36,799 bases of DNA, taken from NCBI GenBank assembly GCA_001584585.1, contig LSYV01000108.1, positions 146,677-183,475 on the forward strand, read 5' to 3'. This stretch comes from Gonium pectorale (Eukaryota; Chlorophyta; Chlorophyceae; Chlamydomonadales; Volvocaceae). Within the stretch, counting starts at the first letter, position 1. Each line of letters begins with the position of its first letter. Position numbers and translations under genes: made by a program. Under the pieces are notes generated by a model. It was given only the letters and a program-made list of their open reading frames with translations, was not told where the DNA came from and did not search any database. Positions 1-10,500 of this stretch are shown here, in pieces.

Positions 1-2762
1 ACCTGAGCGGGGAGGGGGGATACTCAGTCCGTGGGCAAAAGCTGACGGACGACCGTCGAGCATGAAAGGGCAGGGGGTAGGGGAGGGTGGAGAACACACG
101 AGTTTTGATAGGAACGGGCTGGCACCCAACAGCATTCTCCGGTCGGGCGGCCAAGCGAAGGCGGGCGCCGCGCAGGTGCAGGAGGCTGGAAGGGCGAAGC
201 AAACCCTCCGCCGCCCCGCCGCCCTCTACTTCGTCTGCAATTCGTTGTCCGCGACGCGACCCGTTTCCCTCCTTCACTACCCCCACACCTCCTGCTTCAC
301 TCCCCCCCCCCACACACCCCGCCACCCACGTTCTGGTTGCCCCGCATGGCCGCGAAGTGCAGCGGCGTGGTGCCCGTGTTGCAGGGCAGCTCCGCGTCGT
401 AGCAGTCGGTGTCGGTGCGCGCGCAGATGTCCGCCCCCGCGGCCCACAGCACGTGCACGGCGCGCGCGTTGCCCGACCAGGCGGCGCAGTGCAGCGCCGT
501 GCGGCCGTACGCGTCCGTGGCGTCCGTGAACCTGCCCGGTGGGGGGTGAAGGGAAGGGGAATGAACAACGACGAGCTGGGCGCCGGCAGCGTATGTCGCG
601 TCCGGCGGCCAAGCCGGTCCTTGCCTCGTTTCGCCCCCGGGGGGGTGGGGGGGGAGAGGGGGGCGAGTAACAGGGGGGGGAGGAGCGCCGTGTCAGCGGC
701 GTGTCAACCGTGCGGGACGCGACCGAAACCGCACCAGCGCGAGACGTGCAAAAAGGTGGGCACAGCAGTACGTCGCCGTACGGCTGGACGCGTCCGTGGC
801 GTCGACAAAACGGCGACGTCAGTCACCCGTCTGCAAGGATCCGCCTGCCCCAAACACATACCGGTACAAGATGCCGCAGCGCGACCTCCGTCTGCTGCCC
901 TCGGCCTCGGCGGCAGCGACACCACCGACGACACCACCGGCGACACCGCGTACGTCGCACGCAAACACCCTGTCATCCCTGCCCCACGGCTACGCAGGTG
1001 CCTCGGTCACGCGCTTTGTCAGGACAGACACGCGTTTCTTGCGGTTGGGAGGTCTCCAAAGTCGCGAGCCGACGCCCGTTCCGAACCCCATTGCCCCCGA
1101 ACCCCTGCCCGCCCGGAACCGCGACGCCGACGCCGCCACCGCCAACGCACTTGCGTATCACGTTGCCGTGCACGGCGGGCGGCGCCACCACGGGGCCCTG
1201 CCGGATGAGCGCATCCTGCGGGTGGGGGCGGGGGCCGGGGCCGGGGCGGGGCACAACGGGTGCCGGAGCATTTACACAAGGGAAAGCGGCCAGATGTGTA
1301 CCGGGAAAGAAAGGCCCGCATCTAATGCGGGCGGTGGCTTGAAAAGAAAGCACGGGTAGGCGGTAAAGAGCGGCCGAAGGTAGCCACCCATGAAGCACCC
1401 CGCAACCCAACTACCCCATCAAGTACCACCAACTGCCCAGCCACCTGCATGTGAGCCAGGAGCAGCTCCACGCAGTCGTTACCCGCACCATCCGGCCCGT
1501 TGTGCAGCGCGGCTGAGGGCGGGGCGGGGGTGCGTGGCGAGGACGGGTCAGCAGCGCGACAACACACTGTTGGAATGCGCCAGCTGGCCTATCCCAGCAA
1601 GGCCTCGGGATCGCACGCGGCACGAGCACTCAACGGGAATAGATTAATACGCACGAGACCGCTCTCCATTGCTAACTTCAACTTCAGACCACACTAGGGG
1701 CAGCGCCAAGTGGCCATCTCCGCCCCATCCCTTCTACTGAGAACGCCTTCCAACCCTCTAACCCCCCGTCCACGCCGAGTCCCCGGCAACCCGACAGCCG
1801 CTGCACCTGTCCTCCCTCCCTGTCCGACCGAGCCAGTACCACTAGCTCCCTCGCTACCATCGCCACCCCTCCCTATCCGCAGCGCAGGCAGGAGCGCCCG
1901 CCCTGGCCGCCCTGGTTGTGTCATTGCGCCGCGCCAGCAGCCCGACCCGAGCCAGCCCTCAGCCCATGAGTTTTGCGGTCTGACCCACCGTAGTGCAGAG
2001 CCGAGCGCCCCCCGCCGTCCGCAACCAGCAGGTGCGCCCCGCTCTCCAGCAGCAGTCGCACGCACACGCTGAAGCCGCCGCCGCACGCCAGCATTAGCGG
2101 CGTCTGGCCGGCCGCGTTCTGCGGGACGCATGTTGGATGATGGATGGAGAGGGTGAGAGGGTGGCAGCTGAGGGAGGAACCTTGACGTGTGGGTGGGTGA
2201 CAGGACATTACACCGGTGCGAACCATGGGGCGTTGACGGCTGCCCTCTGCACCGTGCCAACCGCGCCCCAGACCAGCCGTTTCCATCACGGTGATGACCG
2301 GCGAGGGCGCCCTGTACTCGCCCCCCACTGGGGCTGGAGAAGGCGCACCTGCTTGTTGATGACCTTGGTGAGGGGCGAGAAGTTGTTTGACACTGCGGGC
2401 CATAGGGTGCGGGGTTTAGAGGTTGGGGGTTGCGAGCAGAGATCAGGATGGTCCGGCATCTCCGGGTACCCCGTGGGGATTTGCGGGGGACGCTGGTCCA
2501 GGGAACCCCAACCTCAGCATAACCCACCCGCGTTTGCACGCGTCGTGTCAATGAGCACCCGCAGCACCAGCTCATGCCCTGAAGCAGCTGCCACGTGCCA
2601 TGGCGTGGAGCCATCGCTCTTGGACGTGGCGTAGACAAGGGCCGGATTCTTTTTGAGGAACAGGCGCACAATATCAAGGGACCCGTTTCGCGTGGCTTCT
2701 GATAGAAAGAACGAGTCAGACGGAGTGAATTCTTCATGTGCGACGGACGTGTAGTTCCCCAT
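1..2762 (-). CDS. Ankyrin-repeat protein, XB3/XBAT-like, partial (3' end beyond left edge)
   Basis: Six exons can be joined in phase on the minus strand: 2762-2528, 2392-2349, 2118-1989, 1512-1445, 1215-1151 and 531-330. They encode 248 residues. A CTCAG acceptor at 7-3 suggests a seventh exon starting at position 2. The start is the ATG at 2762, giving MGNYTSVA. Ankyrin signatures recur, for example GQTPLMLACGGGFSVCVRLL, GRTALHCAAWSGNARAV and GTTPLHFAAMRGNQN. Their order and the intervening Cys/Asp-rich segment resemble the ankyrin half of plant XB3/XBAT RING E3 ligases. The RING domain would lie off the window, so the ligase role is inference; a plain ankyrin scaffold is the alternative. 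Gly2 followed by Thr5/Ser6 could allow N-myristoylation. The gene is divergent from the SDS22-like gene. Confidence 0.8.
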
Positions 2763-3082
2763 TTGTGCAAATTCAACTTGGGGTTGGCAAGGACATTGAT
2801 GTTTGACCTAGCACAATTGATTCACATCCTCACAAGAAATTACATGGCGCTACTGGCGTTGAGAGTGGGGCAAGAGTGGCAAAAGAGTCCTCTCTCCCGT
2901 AGCCGATGACGTACAAGGAAGGTCTCCGGCTGCAGCAGCTTTTGCATGCGCGTTATCGTTGCGAACTGCTCCTCTTGCTTCGCCGACCTCCCAAATACTG
3001 CGCGACGCAGGCGACCATGCTGACCTAGAACAGCTGTGTCGGCGTCTTGAGCACTTGACACATCAGCTATTGGCCCGCAAAG
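2763..3082. promoter_or_regulatory. Divergent intergenic region between ankyrin and SDS22-like genes
   Basis: This 320-bp stretch separates two start codons that face away from each other, so it should hold both 5' UTRs and a shared or back-to-back promoter. It is visibly less GC-rich than the exons. I see no clear TATA element or other recognised motif. An in-frame TGA lies 27 nt before the SDS22-like ATG at 3083, which supports that start. Confidence 0.5.
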
Positions 3083-6000
3083 ATGCCGACAACGGAGCTT
3101 GACCTGACGAATGCGCACCTACCGGACCTTTCCGGCGTGGAGATAGGCCCGGCACTGGAGGTATCGAGCTCACAGACCTTAAATTGAGGATAACGCTCAT
3201 CATCTTTACTTGCTTGCATAGGTTATCGAACTGACAGCCAACCGCCTTGTCACGATCGACCCACGTATTGTTGAGCTCGAAGGTGTGTATGTGGCTGCCC
3301 ACGTGGCTGCCACCAACACCTCTTCCCTCCCCTTGAAGCCCGCTTCCCATGCTAAACCCTCAACGCGCCTCTCATCCTCGGTCCTGCCTTCGGGATAGGC
3401 CTCAGGAGCATCAACTTTCGGCAAAACCTGCTTGCCAACGTGTCCGTCTGGAGCACATGCAAATGCAAGGGAGCGCTTGAGGATTTGGAGTTTCGGGACA
3501 ACCACCTCTCGACGGTGGGGTGGGATGGCGTGTAACGCGGCGGGAGGGTGGAGGCAGGAGCAAGGAGCCACCCCCCGGACCAAAGGTTCAATTCCAGCCG
3601 TGCCATGCAGTATTGCCAAACCCTGGCTCCCCAGCCTCTCCCCGGCCCCTCCCCGGCAGCAGAGCTCAGCTCGGCCATGCAACGCCGCTGCATGCCCCGC
3701 CCCTCTATGCCCCGCGCCTCCATGTCCCCGCCTCGCTCCTCTGTGCTTCAACCCGCCATGTCCCCACCACTGCCCCGCCGCCCTCAGATCCCCAACCTTC
3801 AGGGCTTCACAGTTCTGCGGCGGTTAGACTGCTCTTACAACCAGGTATGTACGGTGATGCGGCTGTATGGCTGCCGTACAGCGGGGGTTTCTCAAGTGGA
3901 GATGGTCGCGCCCCCACCCGCCTGCGCTTGGGGTCCTGGCGGCAGGGTTGGCAGAGGCGGAGCAGCCCTGAGGGCCAGAAGCCCTGGACCATCAGCTGAG
4001 GAAGCGGCGAGCACGCGGTCGTGCTACGAATGCAAAGCAGAGCGCCGAGCGGCGCTTCGCACACATGAAGTAGCCGCCAGCTGCGTCGGGCTCGGCCGCT
4101 TTTACCACCGGGTGCATCGAGGGCCCCGGCCTGCTGGGCGGCGGGGACCGGCTGGTGGCGAGCGGGGGCGCCAAAGCGGCTTCGTGTGCGCTCAGTGGCA
4201 CGCAGGGGGCGGCAGAAGCTGCAGCACCGGCGGGCGTGGCGCTGGCCGGGCGCCCTGGGCCTGGCCTGGCGGGGGCGGGGCGGGGCGGGGTCCCAAGGCA
4301 GCCGCGCCTTGATCGGGAGGCTTCCACGCGCCCTCTCATGATGACGATCTTGGGGAGTAACGGGCGATTGCGGACTGCCAGTCAAGCAGCCAGCCAGCCA
4401 GGCAGCCACGGCCTCACGCTGCCCTCTTGCTCCCGGCACTCGGCTCGTCCTCACGCCCGGTGCCCAACCGTTGAAACCCCTCTTCAGATACGGAACCTCC
4501 TTCCGCTCGCGGATCTGGATTCGCCCGCGATTGAGGAGGTCTACGTTGCCAACAACAAGGTCACCGCCATCGCGGCGCTCTCGCACCTGACGTCGCTGAC
4601 GCTGCTGGAGCTGGGCTCGAACCGCATCCGGACCATCGAGGGCATCGCCAGCCTGACGGGGCTGCGGGAGCTGTGGCTGGGGCGCAACCGCATAGCGCAG
4701 GTGGCGGGGCTTGCCACGCTCACCAACCTGCGGCGCATATCCCTGCAGAGCAACAGGCAGGGCGTTAGGGGCTGGGGGGCTCAAGCGGGGGGATGCATGG
4801 GCAGCAGGGGGGCCGCGGGGCAGGTGGGTTGTTGGGGGCTTTGCTGGCAGCTGCGACAAGTGCCGCGGTGGGGATGGAGAGCGCCAGCGTGGGCCCTCAA
4901 AAGTCGCATCCCTAACCTAGGCCCTGCCCGGACCTCGTCATACGGCGCTGGTGGTGCCGTGCCTGAGCCACACCCGCACCCCGCATCCTGAAGCTCCTTG
5001 GGGGGGGGGGCGCAGCTCCCCCTTCTGCCCATCCAATTAACGGGGCCCGACCGCGCCCACCCCCAGGCTCACCTCCATGGCCGGCCTCGAGGCATGCACC
5101 CTCCTTGAGGAGCTGTACCTCAGCCACAACGGCATCAGCGCGCTGGGGGGGCTGGGCGCGCTGTCGCAGCTCAAGATCCTGGACGTCTCCTCCAACCGCC
5201 TCACGTCGCTGCAGCCGGGCGACCTGGCGGCGCAGACGGCGCTGGAGGACCTGTGGCTCAACGACAACAAGCTGCCCGCCATCGACGCGGCGCTGGACCG
5301 GGCGCTGGACCCTGTGCGGCAGAGCCTCACCTGCATCTACCTCGAGGGCAACCCGGCGGTGAGCCCGGGGCACGTGAGGGGGGGCTTGGTTTGCGGCTCT
5401 GTGCTTGGTTTTGTACCGTGCATGCAGCTGTGCAGGTGCACTTTGAAGCGCCTGGCTCTGGTCGGGGGAAGGGGTAGGCCAAGGCTCGGACATGTCGGTA
5501 GGTGAGTGGAACGGGGAGTCGAGCGGTGCAGGCGAGAAGGGCACGGGAGGGGGGCTCCGGCTGAAGGCCGGTGAGTCTCCCGGGTGGCAGTACGGCAAGG
5601 AGCTGCCGGTTCGAAAGGGGGAAGGTAATGGAACGGCTTAAGTTCTCCTACATCTCCTAAAGGGAGGGTTTAGTAAGGGATTACACAAAAGCGCTGATCA
5701 CAGGATGCCATGCAGTCCCAAAATTGCGGGAGTATCGCGGATTACCGCGTCGGTAATGAGAAGCAGGGTGCAGGACGTTCAGATGAGGAGCCAGCGTTGG
5801 CGGGCTGGGCGATACAGGGACGGGGCCTGGGGCTGCAGGCTGGAGGGGGTGGAGGGGGTGGCCGGGGGCTGCTCGCCATCAGCGTGGACGCCATCATGCC
5901 GTTGCCCGGAGGGTGATCCCGCCCTGTGCCTGGCACCTGGGCTTTGTTCCACGGGGCCATCGAGGCCAGGTTCGGACGCCATGGCGCCATTCGCGTGCAC

Positions 6001-6133
6001 CGCTCACCTCGTCCTGTCCCCTCCCCGCGGCTGCCCTCCCTCGCTGCCCCGCCAGGCCCACGACCCGCAATACAAGCGCAAGCTGCTCAACATGCTGCCC
6101 AAACTAAAGCAGCTGGACGCGAACTTCTTGTGA
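3083..6133 (+). CDS. SDS22-type leucine-rich-repeat protein, protein phosphatase 1 regulatory subunit 7 family
   Basis: Seven exons join in phase: 3083-3160, 3222-3282, 3399-3514, 3788-3844, 4488-4756, 5067-5358 and 6056-6133 (TGA). They total 951 nt and 316 residues, close to the usual SDS22 length. About eleven repeats of roughly 22 residues follow the SDS22 consensus LxxLxLxxNxIxxIxxL, for example LTLLELGSNRIRTIEGI and LRELWLGRNRIAQVAGL. The C-terminus (DPQYKRKLLNMLPKLKQLDA) is the LRR cap seen in SDS22/PPP1R7. Family knowledge: SDS22 binds the PP1 catalytic subunit and controls its maturation and location in nucleus and cytosol. An early repeat carries an unusual Cys-rich stretch (WSTCKCKG). 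The fifth intron (4757-5066) needs a GC donor. The long introns 3845-4487 and 5359-6055 show no other gene. Confidence 0.9.
4757..5066 (+). other. Probable GC-AG intron in the SDS22-like gene
   Basis: The upstream exon reads ...LQSN then AG (phase 2), and the downstream exon starts with G then CTC ACC TCC ATG (R-L-T-S-M). This gives the expected SDS22 junction QSNRLTSM. The only donor preserving that phase is AG|GCAGGG at 4756/4757. GT donors at 4764 and 4822 leave phase 0 and break the frame. Confidence 0.65.
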
Positions 6134-7563
6134 CGGGGGCCAGGATGGCGGCAAGGAATGGGGTGCCAGGCCGCCTTCCGCTGGCGCGTCGCGCCTCGGG
6201 GCTCGAGTGGGTGGCAGAGGGGGTGCGCTGAAGCTCCCAGCCCTGTGCAGGGCTGGGTCCTGGAGGCGAGCATGGGTTGGCAGATACAGATACGGGTTGC
6301 AGGCGGGGCCTCGCCGCCGCTGCATTCGCCACAGCCGGTACACGGCACCGCACGCCATGGCTGCAGAGTTTTGCCGCAATTCTGCTGTTAGGCGGTACAA
6401 CAAGGGCGTATCCGCTTCTTGGTGGCGAATGTGGGAGTTGCCTCCCCCTAGGAGGATGAGGGGCTGCAGGCCGCCGGGCTATCCGCCCGCAGACCACCTC
6501 ACGACGTGAGCCACTGGCTGCGGGCACGTCATCGCCAAGGAGAGAGATGTACAAGCATGGGTGGTACAGAGGCACGGTGGTGGTGCAAGTCTCGGTGCGC
6601 AACAGAACCTGTGCGGCTAGCAAACGGGCTCGCGTATGCGTGTGGTTGTTTGCATCTCTCTTTTTTCACTGCTTGCGTTGAGGTTGCGTTAAGTTCCGGT
6701 GCTAAAATGGACAAGTGCATGACGTTTGGTGCGCCGGGTGCCCGGGTGTGCCTCCTGTGCAGTCGCCCTTGGTAGCACGGGCTTCCTAAGACCGTAGAGG
6801 CTGCCTTCCCCGTTTCTGGTTTTTTTTTAGGACCCTCCCCGCCTTGTGTGCATGATGCCGTTGCGTGGCGCATTGGTTGGTGCCTGGTACGCAGGGTTTG
6901 TTCGGCGTGCGTGGCGTCCGGACTGGGGCGTAGCGAGGGCCTGGCGGCCCTTCGCCCTTTTGGTTCTGGTGTACATGCAGCCGTTAACGGTATGGGATTC
7001 CTGGATGGGGGCAATGCGCGGGCAGTATGGCCTGCATCGCGTTTTGGGCCGGGGTTTCTTGTAGACGCAGTGCCCTGGCCCCAATGTGTGCGTGCGGATG
7101 CGGTCGCGACCATCCTCGCCGAAACCAGTCGCAATCAGGTTGGCAGCGCCTATTCAGAAGCTCATATTGCGTCTCTGCATACGAGCCGGCAGGGCATAGC
7201 GCTAAGGTGACCCGCGGACCCTGGACGCAGACCCGAGGGTCTTAATACTGCAGACCGCGTCTTGACGCATCGCAGATGTTTTGCATAAAAATTTCATGTG
7301 GACATGGGCAAAGCGCCCGCCGCGTGATGGTTTGGTAGTCGGGCCAACAATAGCGAATATTCTTTGCTCGTAAATTGTATGCCCTACACACATTGTCTTT
7401 CTTACCCCTAGCTCATGAGGAAGAACTCGCTGAAACCACCGACCCAAGCGACGGGCGAGGCCAGCAGGCCGGCGCAGTGCTTCGGCCAACCTCTCAGCCA
7501 CACGTCCGAACAATTCTACTCAACTATGTATATGTTCCGCCGAGCGAACTTGGCAGTTGTACC
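6134..7563. other. Intergenic region between SDS22-like and CHR transporter genes
   Basis: This 1.43-kb stretch should contain the 3' UTR of the SDS22-like gene and the promoter and 5' UTR of the CHR gene. I found no TGTAA poly(A) signal and no ORF with recognisable protein character. Open frames around 6840-7210 look like chance frames. Base composition falls near 7250-7400, just upstream of the CHR gene, as expected of promoter or UTR DNA. Confidence 0.5.
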
Positions 7564-10500
7564 ATGAACGGAGACCGTTGGGCGCTCAGAGCTGGGCCAG
7601 TCGCAGAGAGAGAGGACGACACTAGCAACCTTCCAGGCACCATGCCGCCGACTGTGAAAGACAATGACCTTGAAGCGGGGGCAGCGAACGCGGTGGTGGC
7701 AGTCAAAGAGCCGTCGCCGTCGCCCCCATCGACCCCGCGCGCCGCGCCCGACGCCCCGGAGCCCCCCGCCACGCCGGCGCCAGAGCCGGCACCAAGCGAG
7801 GGCGAGGAGCAATATGTTTCCGTTACTTACCTTGACATCCTGAAGACCTGGAGCTTGATGGGGTACATTGGTGGGTGTATCGGGCCGCTCTTGTCGCCTT
7901 GTGCCCTGCGCCGGGAGCCCATCCTCGCCGCAGACGAACTTATCTTCACCCCTGTCTTGCCTTGGGCTCAACCAGCCCTCGCTTCCCAACCAGCAACCGC
8001 TCTAACCGCCCCCGCGCCCCCGCCACTCTCGCCCGCCTAACAGGCTTCGGAGGGCCGGCGGCACACATCGGTGCGTTGCTGCGTTGCCGCAGTGCGCCCC
8101 CGCTGCCACTCGCAGTGTATAGCGTTGTCGGCTCTGGGTATATGGTGCTGTGCTCGTGGTGCCAGCAGCCACGGGTGCTATCGGCGCTAGCAGGGGGCGC
8201 CGTCCACGCGGCGTGGCGCGGCCCAGCGACGGCGCATAGCCGTCGGTGCATTGGGGGCCAGGGGAATTGCGGCGTTAAGTGATAATTGACTCTTACCCAC
8301 TGCCGCTATCCAGTATGGGCCGTTGTGCAGACCCCCCGCCCCGCGCGTTGTCCAAGCCGCCCCGCCCAGCCCAGCGCCCCACATCCCCTCCTTTCCCCCT
8401 CCCAGGCCTCTTCCAGCGCTTCTTCGTTGAGCGTTACAAGTGGATGTCCATGCAGGTGCGTGTGACAATGGCTCAGTGGTGAGATGCTGCGGACCCACGG
8501 GTCGGCCTGGCGGGCCGCCAGGGTCCCTCACCCTCGTGCGGGCAGGCGCCTGCGTCAGCGCCCGTCCGCGTTGCTCGACCCCCACTCCCTCATGCTGACA
8601 GATGGGGAAGGGGTGCACGCTCGTCAGGGCCGTGCTGACTGCCGCCCACCCCTTACCCCCACGGCTGCTCTCGTCGTCCAATCGACCTCCTTCATTTACC
8701 CCCTTCCCGGCGGTGGACGGGCGATGGATGCCGCAGGGGCTAACACTGGGCTGCCGAGCGTCCCGACGCCGTCTATGCCGCCTATCCCGCTGAACACACG
8801 CCCGCTCCCCACGTTCTCACACGCACCCACCCCCTGGCGGTCGCCCCCGCAGGTGTTTGCGGAGCTGTTTTCGCTGGGGCAGTGCCTGCCGGGCCCCACC
8901 TCCACGCAGGTGTCTTTTGCGATCGGGACGGTCAAGAAGGGAGTGCTGGGTGAGTGGCGGGCCTGGGGAAGGGGCGTGGAGTGGGTGGCGCGGGGGCGGT
9001 CACAGGGCTACGGGCACGGGGTGCGAGACGCAGTAGCTCATGGCCAACGGAGCTCGGTGCTGGGGAGGGGGGATGTCCGAGCGAGGCGCTGCGGCGTGCG
9101 GGGTGCGGGGTATAGGGCTCGGGGCCCGGGCGCAGCCAGCGTGGTCGGGAGACGGGGACGGTGACCGCCCGCCGGTGCCACCGGCCCTCGCTCCATATCG
9201 TGCCCGGCATGGACTGATTGGGTCATGTCCCCGGCGCGCCCCTCGCCCCCGGGCTTCCCTGCGGGTCGCGCCTCTCCCCCTCCCCCCGCATCCCCCTCCC
9301 CTCAACCCATCTCGTCGACGTCCGTTGACCTGTGCGCCGCCCTACCCCCCACCCCTCCCCACGCACACACCACCACTACCACCTGCCCCGCAGGCGGCCT
9401 GCTGTCGGGCGCGCTGTTCCAGTACCCCGGCGCGGTGGTGATGACGCTGGTGGGCGCCGGCGCGGCCAACTTCCTGACCAACCCGCCCGGCTGGCTAGAG
9501 GGCATCGTGGCGGGGCTGTCGGCAGTCGGTGTGGCGCTGGTGGCATCCGCGACCAAGGGCCTGCTCCTGAAGCTGTGCAACACAAACGTGAGGCGACCGG
9601 GGGATGGTGGCGTGCGTGTCAGCGGGGGAGGGCGGTCAGGAAATGGGGATGGGGGTTCTGGGGGTGTTGGGAAGCATGCTGCGGGGGCGGTTTTGCGTGT
9701 GCGATGGACGGCGGGGTGGCATCCGCCATTGCAAACGGCCTGCTCGCAAAGCTCCCCGCCCCGCACGTGAGGGGAGGGTTACTGTGAGGAACAGGGATTA
9801 CTGGGGCCGCGCTGTGTCTCTAAATACGTGTATGTTGTGTGAGGAAGGTGTGTGTGTGTGGGGGGGGGTAATAGGGGCCTGAAGGGGGAGCGTGTGTGTT
9901 TTGGCGGCACGTGTGCAACTTAAGGCCACCTGCCGAGCCCCTCCTCCCCTGCCCTACAACCCGCAATGCCGCAGGTGACGGCGGTCATCGGCACGCTGGC
10001 CGCCGGCGCCGCCATCTACTGGTCTGAGCCCTGGCTCTTCCCGCTGCTCATCATCATCGGCTTCGCCATCACCAACTTCACGGAGCGCAAGGAGGACAAG
10101 CGGCTAAAGGTGGGTGGGGGTGGGGTGGGGTGGGGGCTTGCGGGGGGCGCGGGCGGGTGGGCGCGGAGCCACCACACGTGGATGCCGCACTTCGGGGGCC
10201 GCGGCGCACATGAGCGGGGCGAGGGGGTGCGGGTGGGGACTTCAGGAGCAAAACGGTTGACAACAAGACTGTGAGGGCGGGGCGGTGTAGGGGCAATGCC
10301 GACGGGGACCTCAGGGTGATCTGTAGTGGTGGTGTGTGTGGGGGGGGGAGGGGGTACGTGAGGTGGTAAGCGGCAGTCGTTTGGGACGCGGGAGGCCGCG
10401 ACACGCGGGAGCACGTGAGGTGGTAAGCGGGATGCCAGCCCAGAGTAACGCGGGCGGACAGGGCCCTGTGGTGGCCCTTTGCGTGCGGGCCGCTGGGCCG

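Noticed and set aside
4764..4830. GT donors for the fifth SDS22 intron at 4764 and 4822
   Set aside because: Both leave phase 0 and would put the next exon out of frame; the GC donor at 4757 restores the conserved repeat.
3807..4859. 350-residue minus-strand open frame
   Set aside because: It is antisense to SDS22 exons and introns, is Arg/Pro/Ala-rich as expected of a GC-rich shadow frame, and has no motif.
7375..7563. Longer N-terminus of the CHR transporter
   Set aside because: The frame is open but begins with TTG and contains no ATG before 7564.
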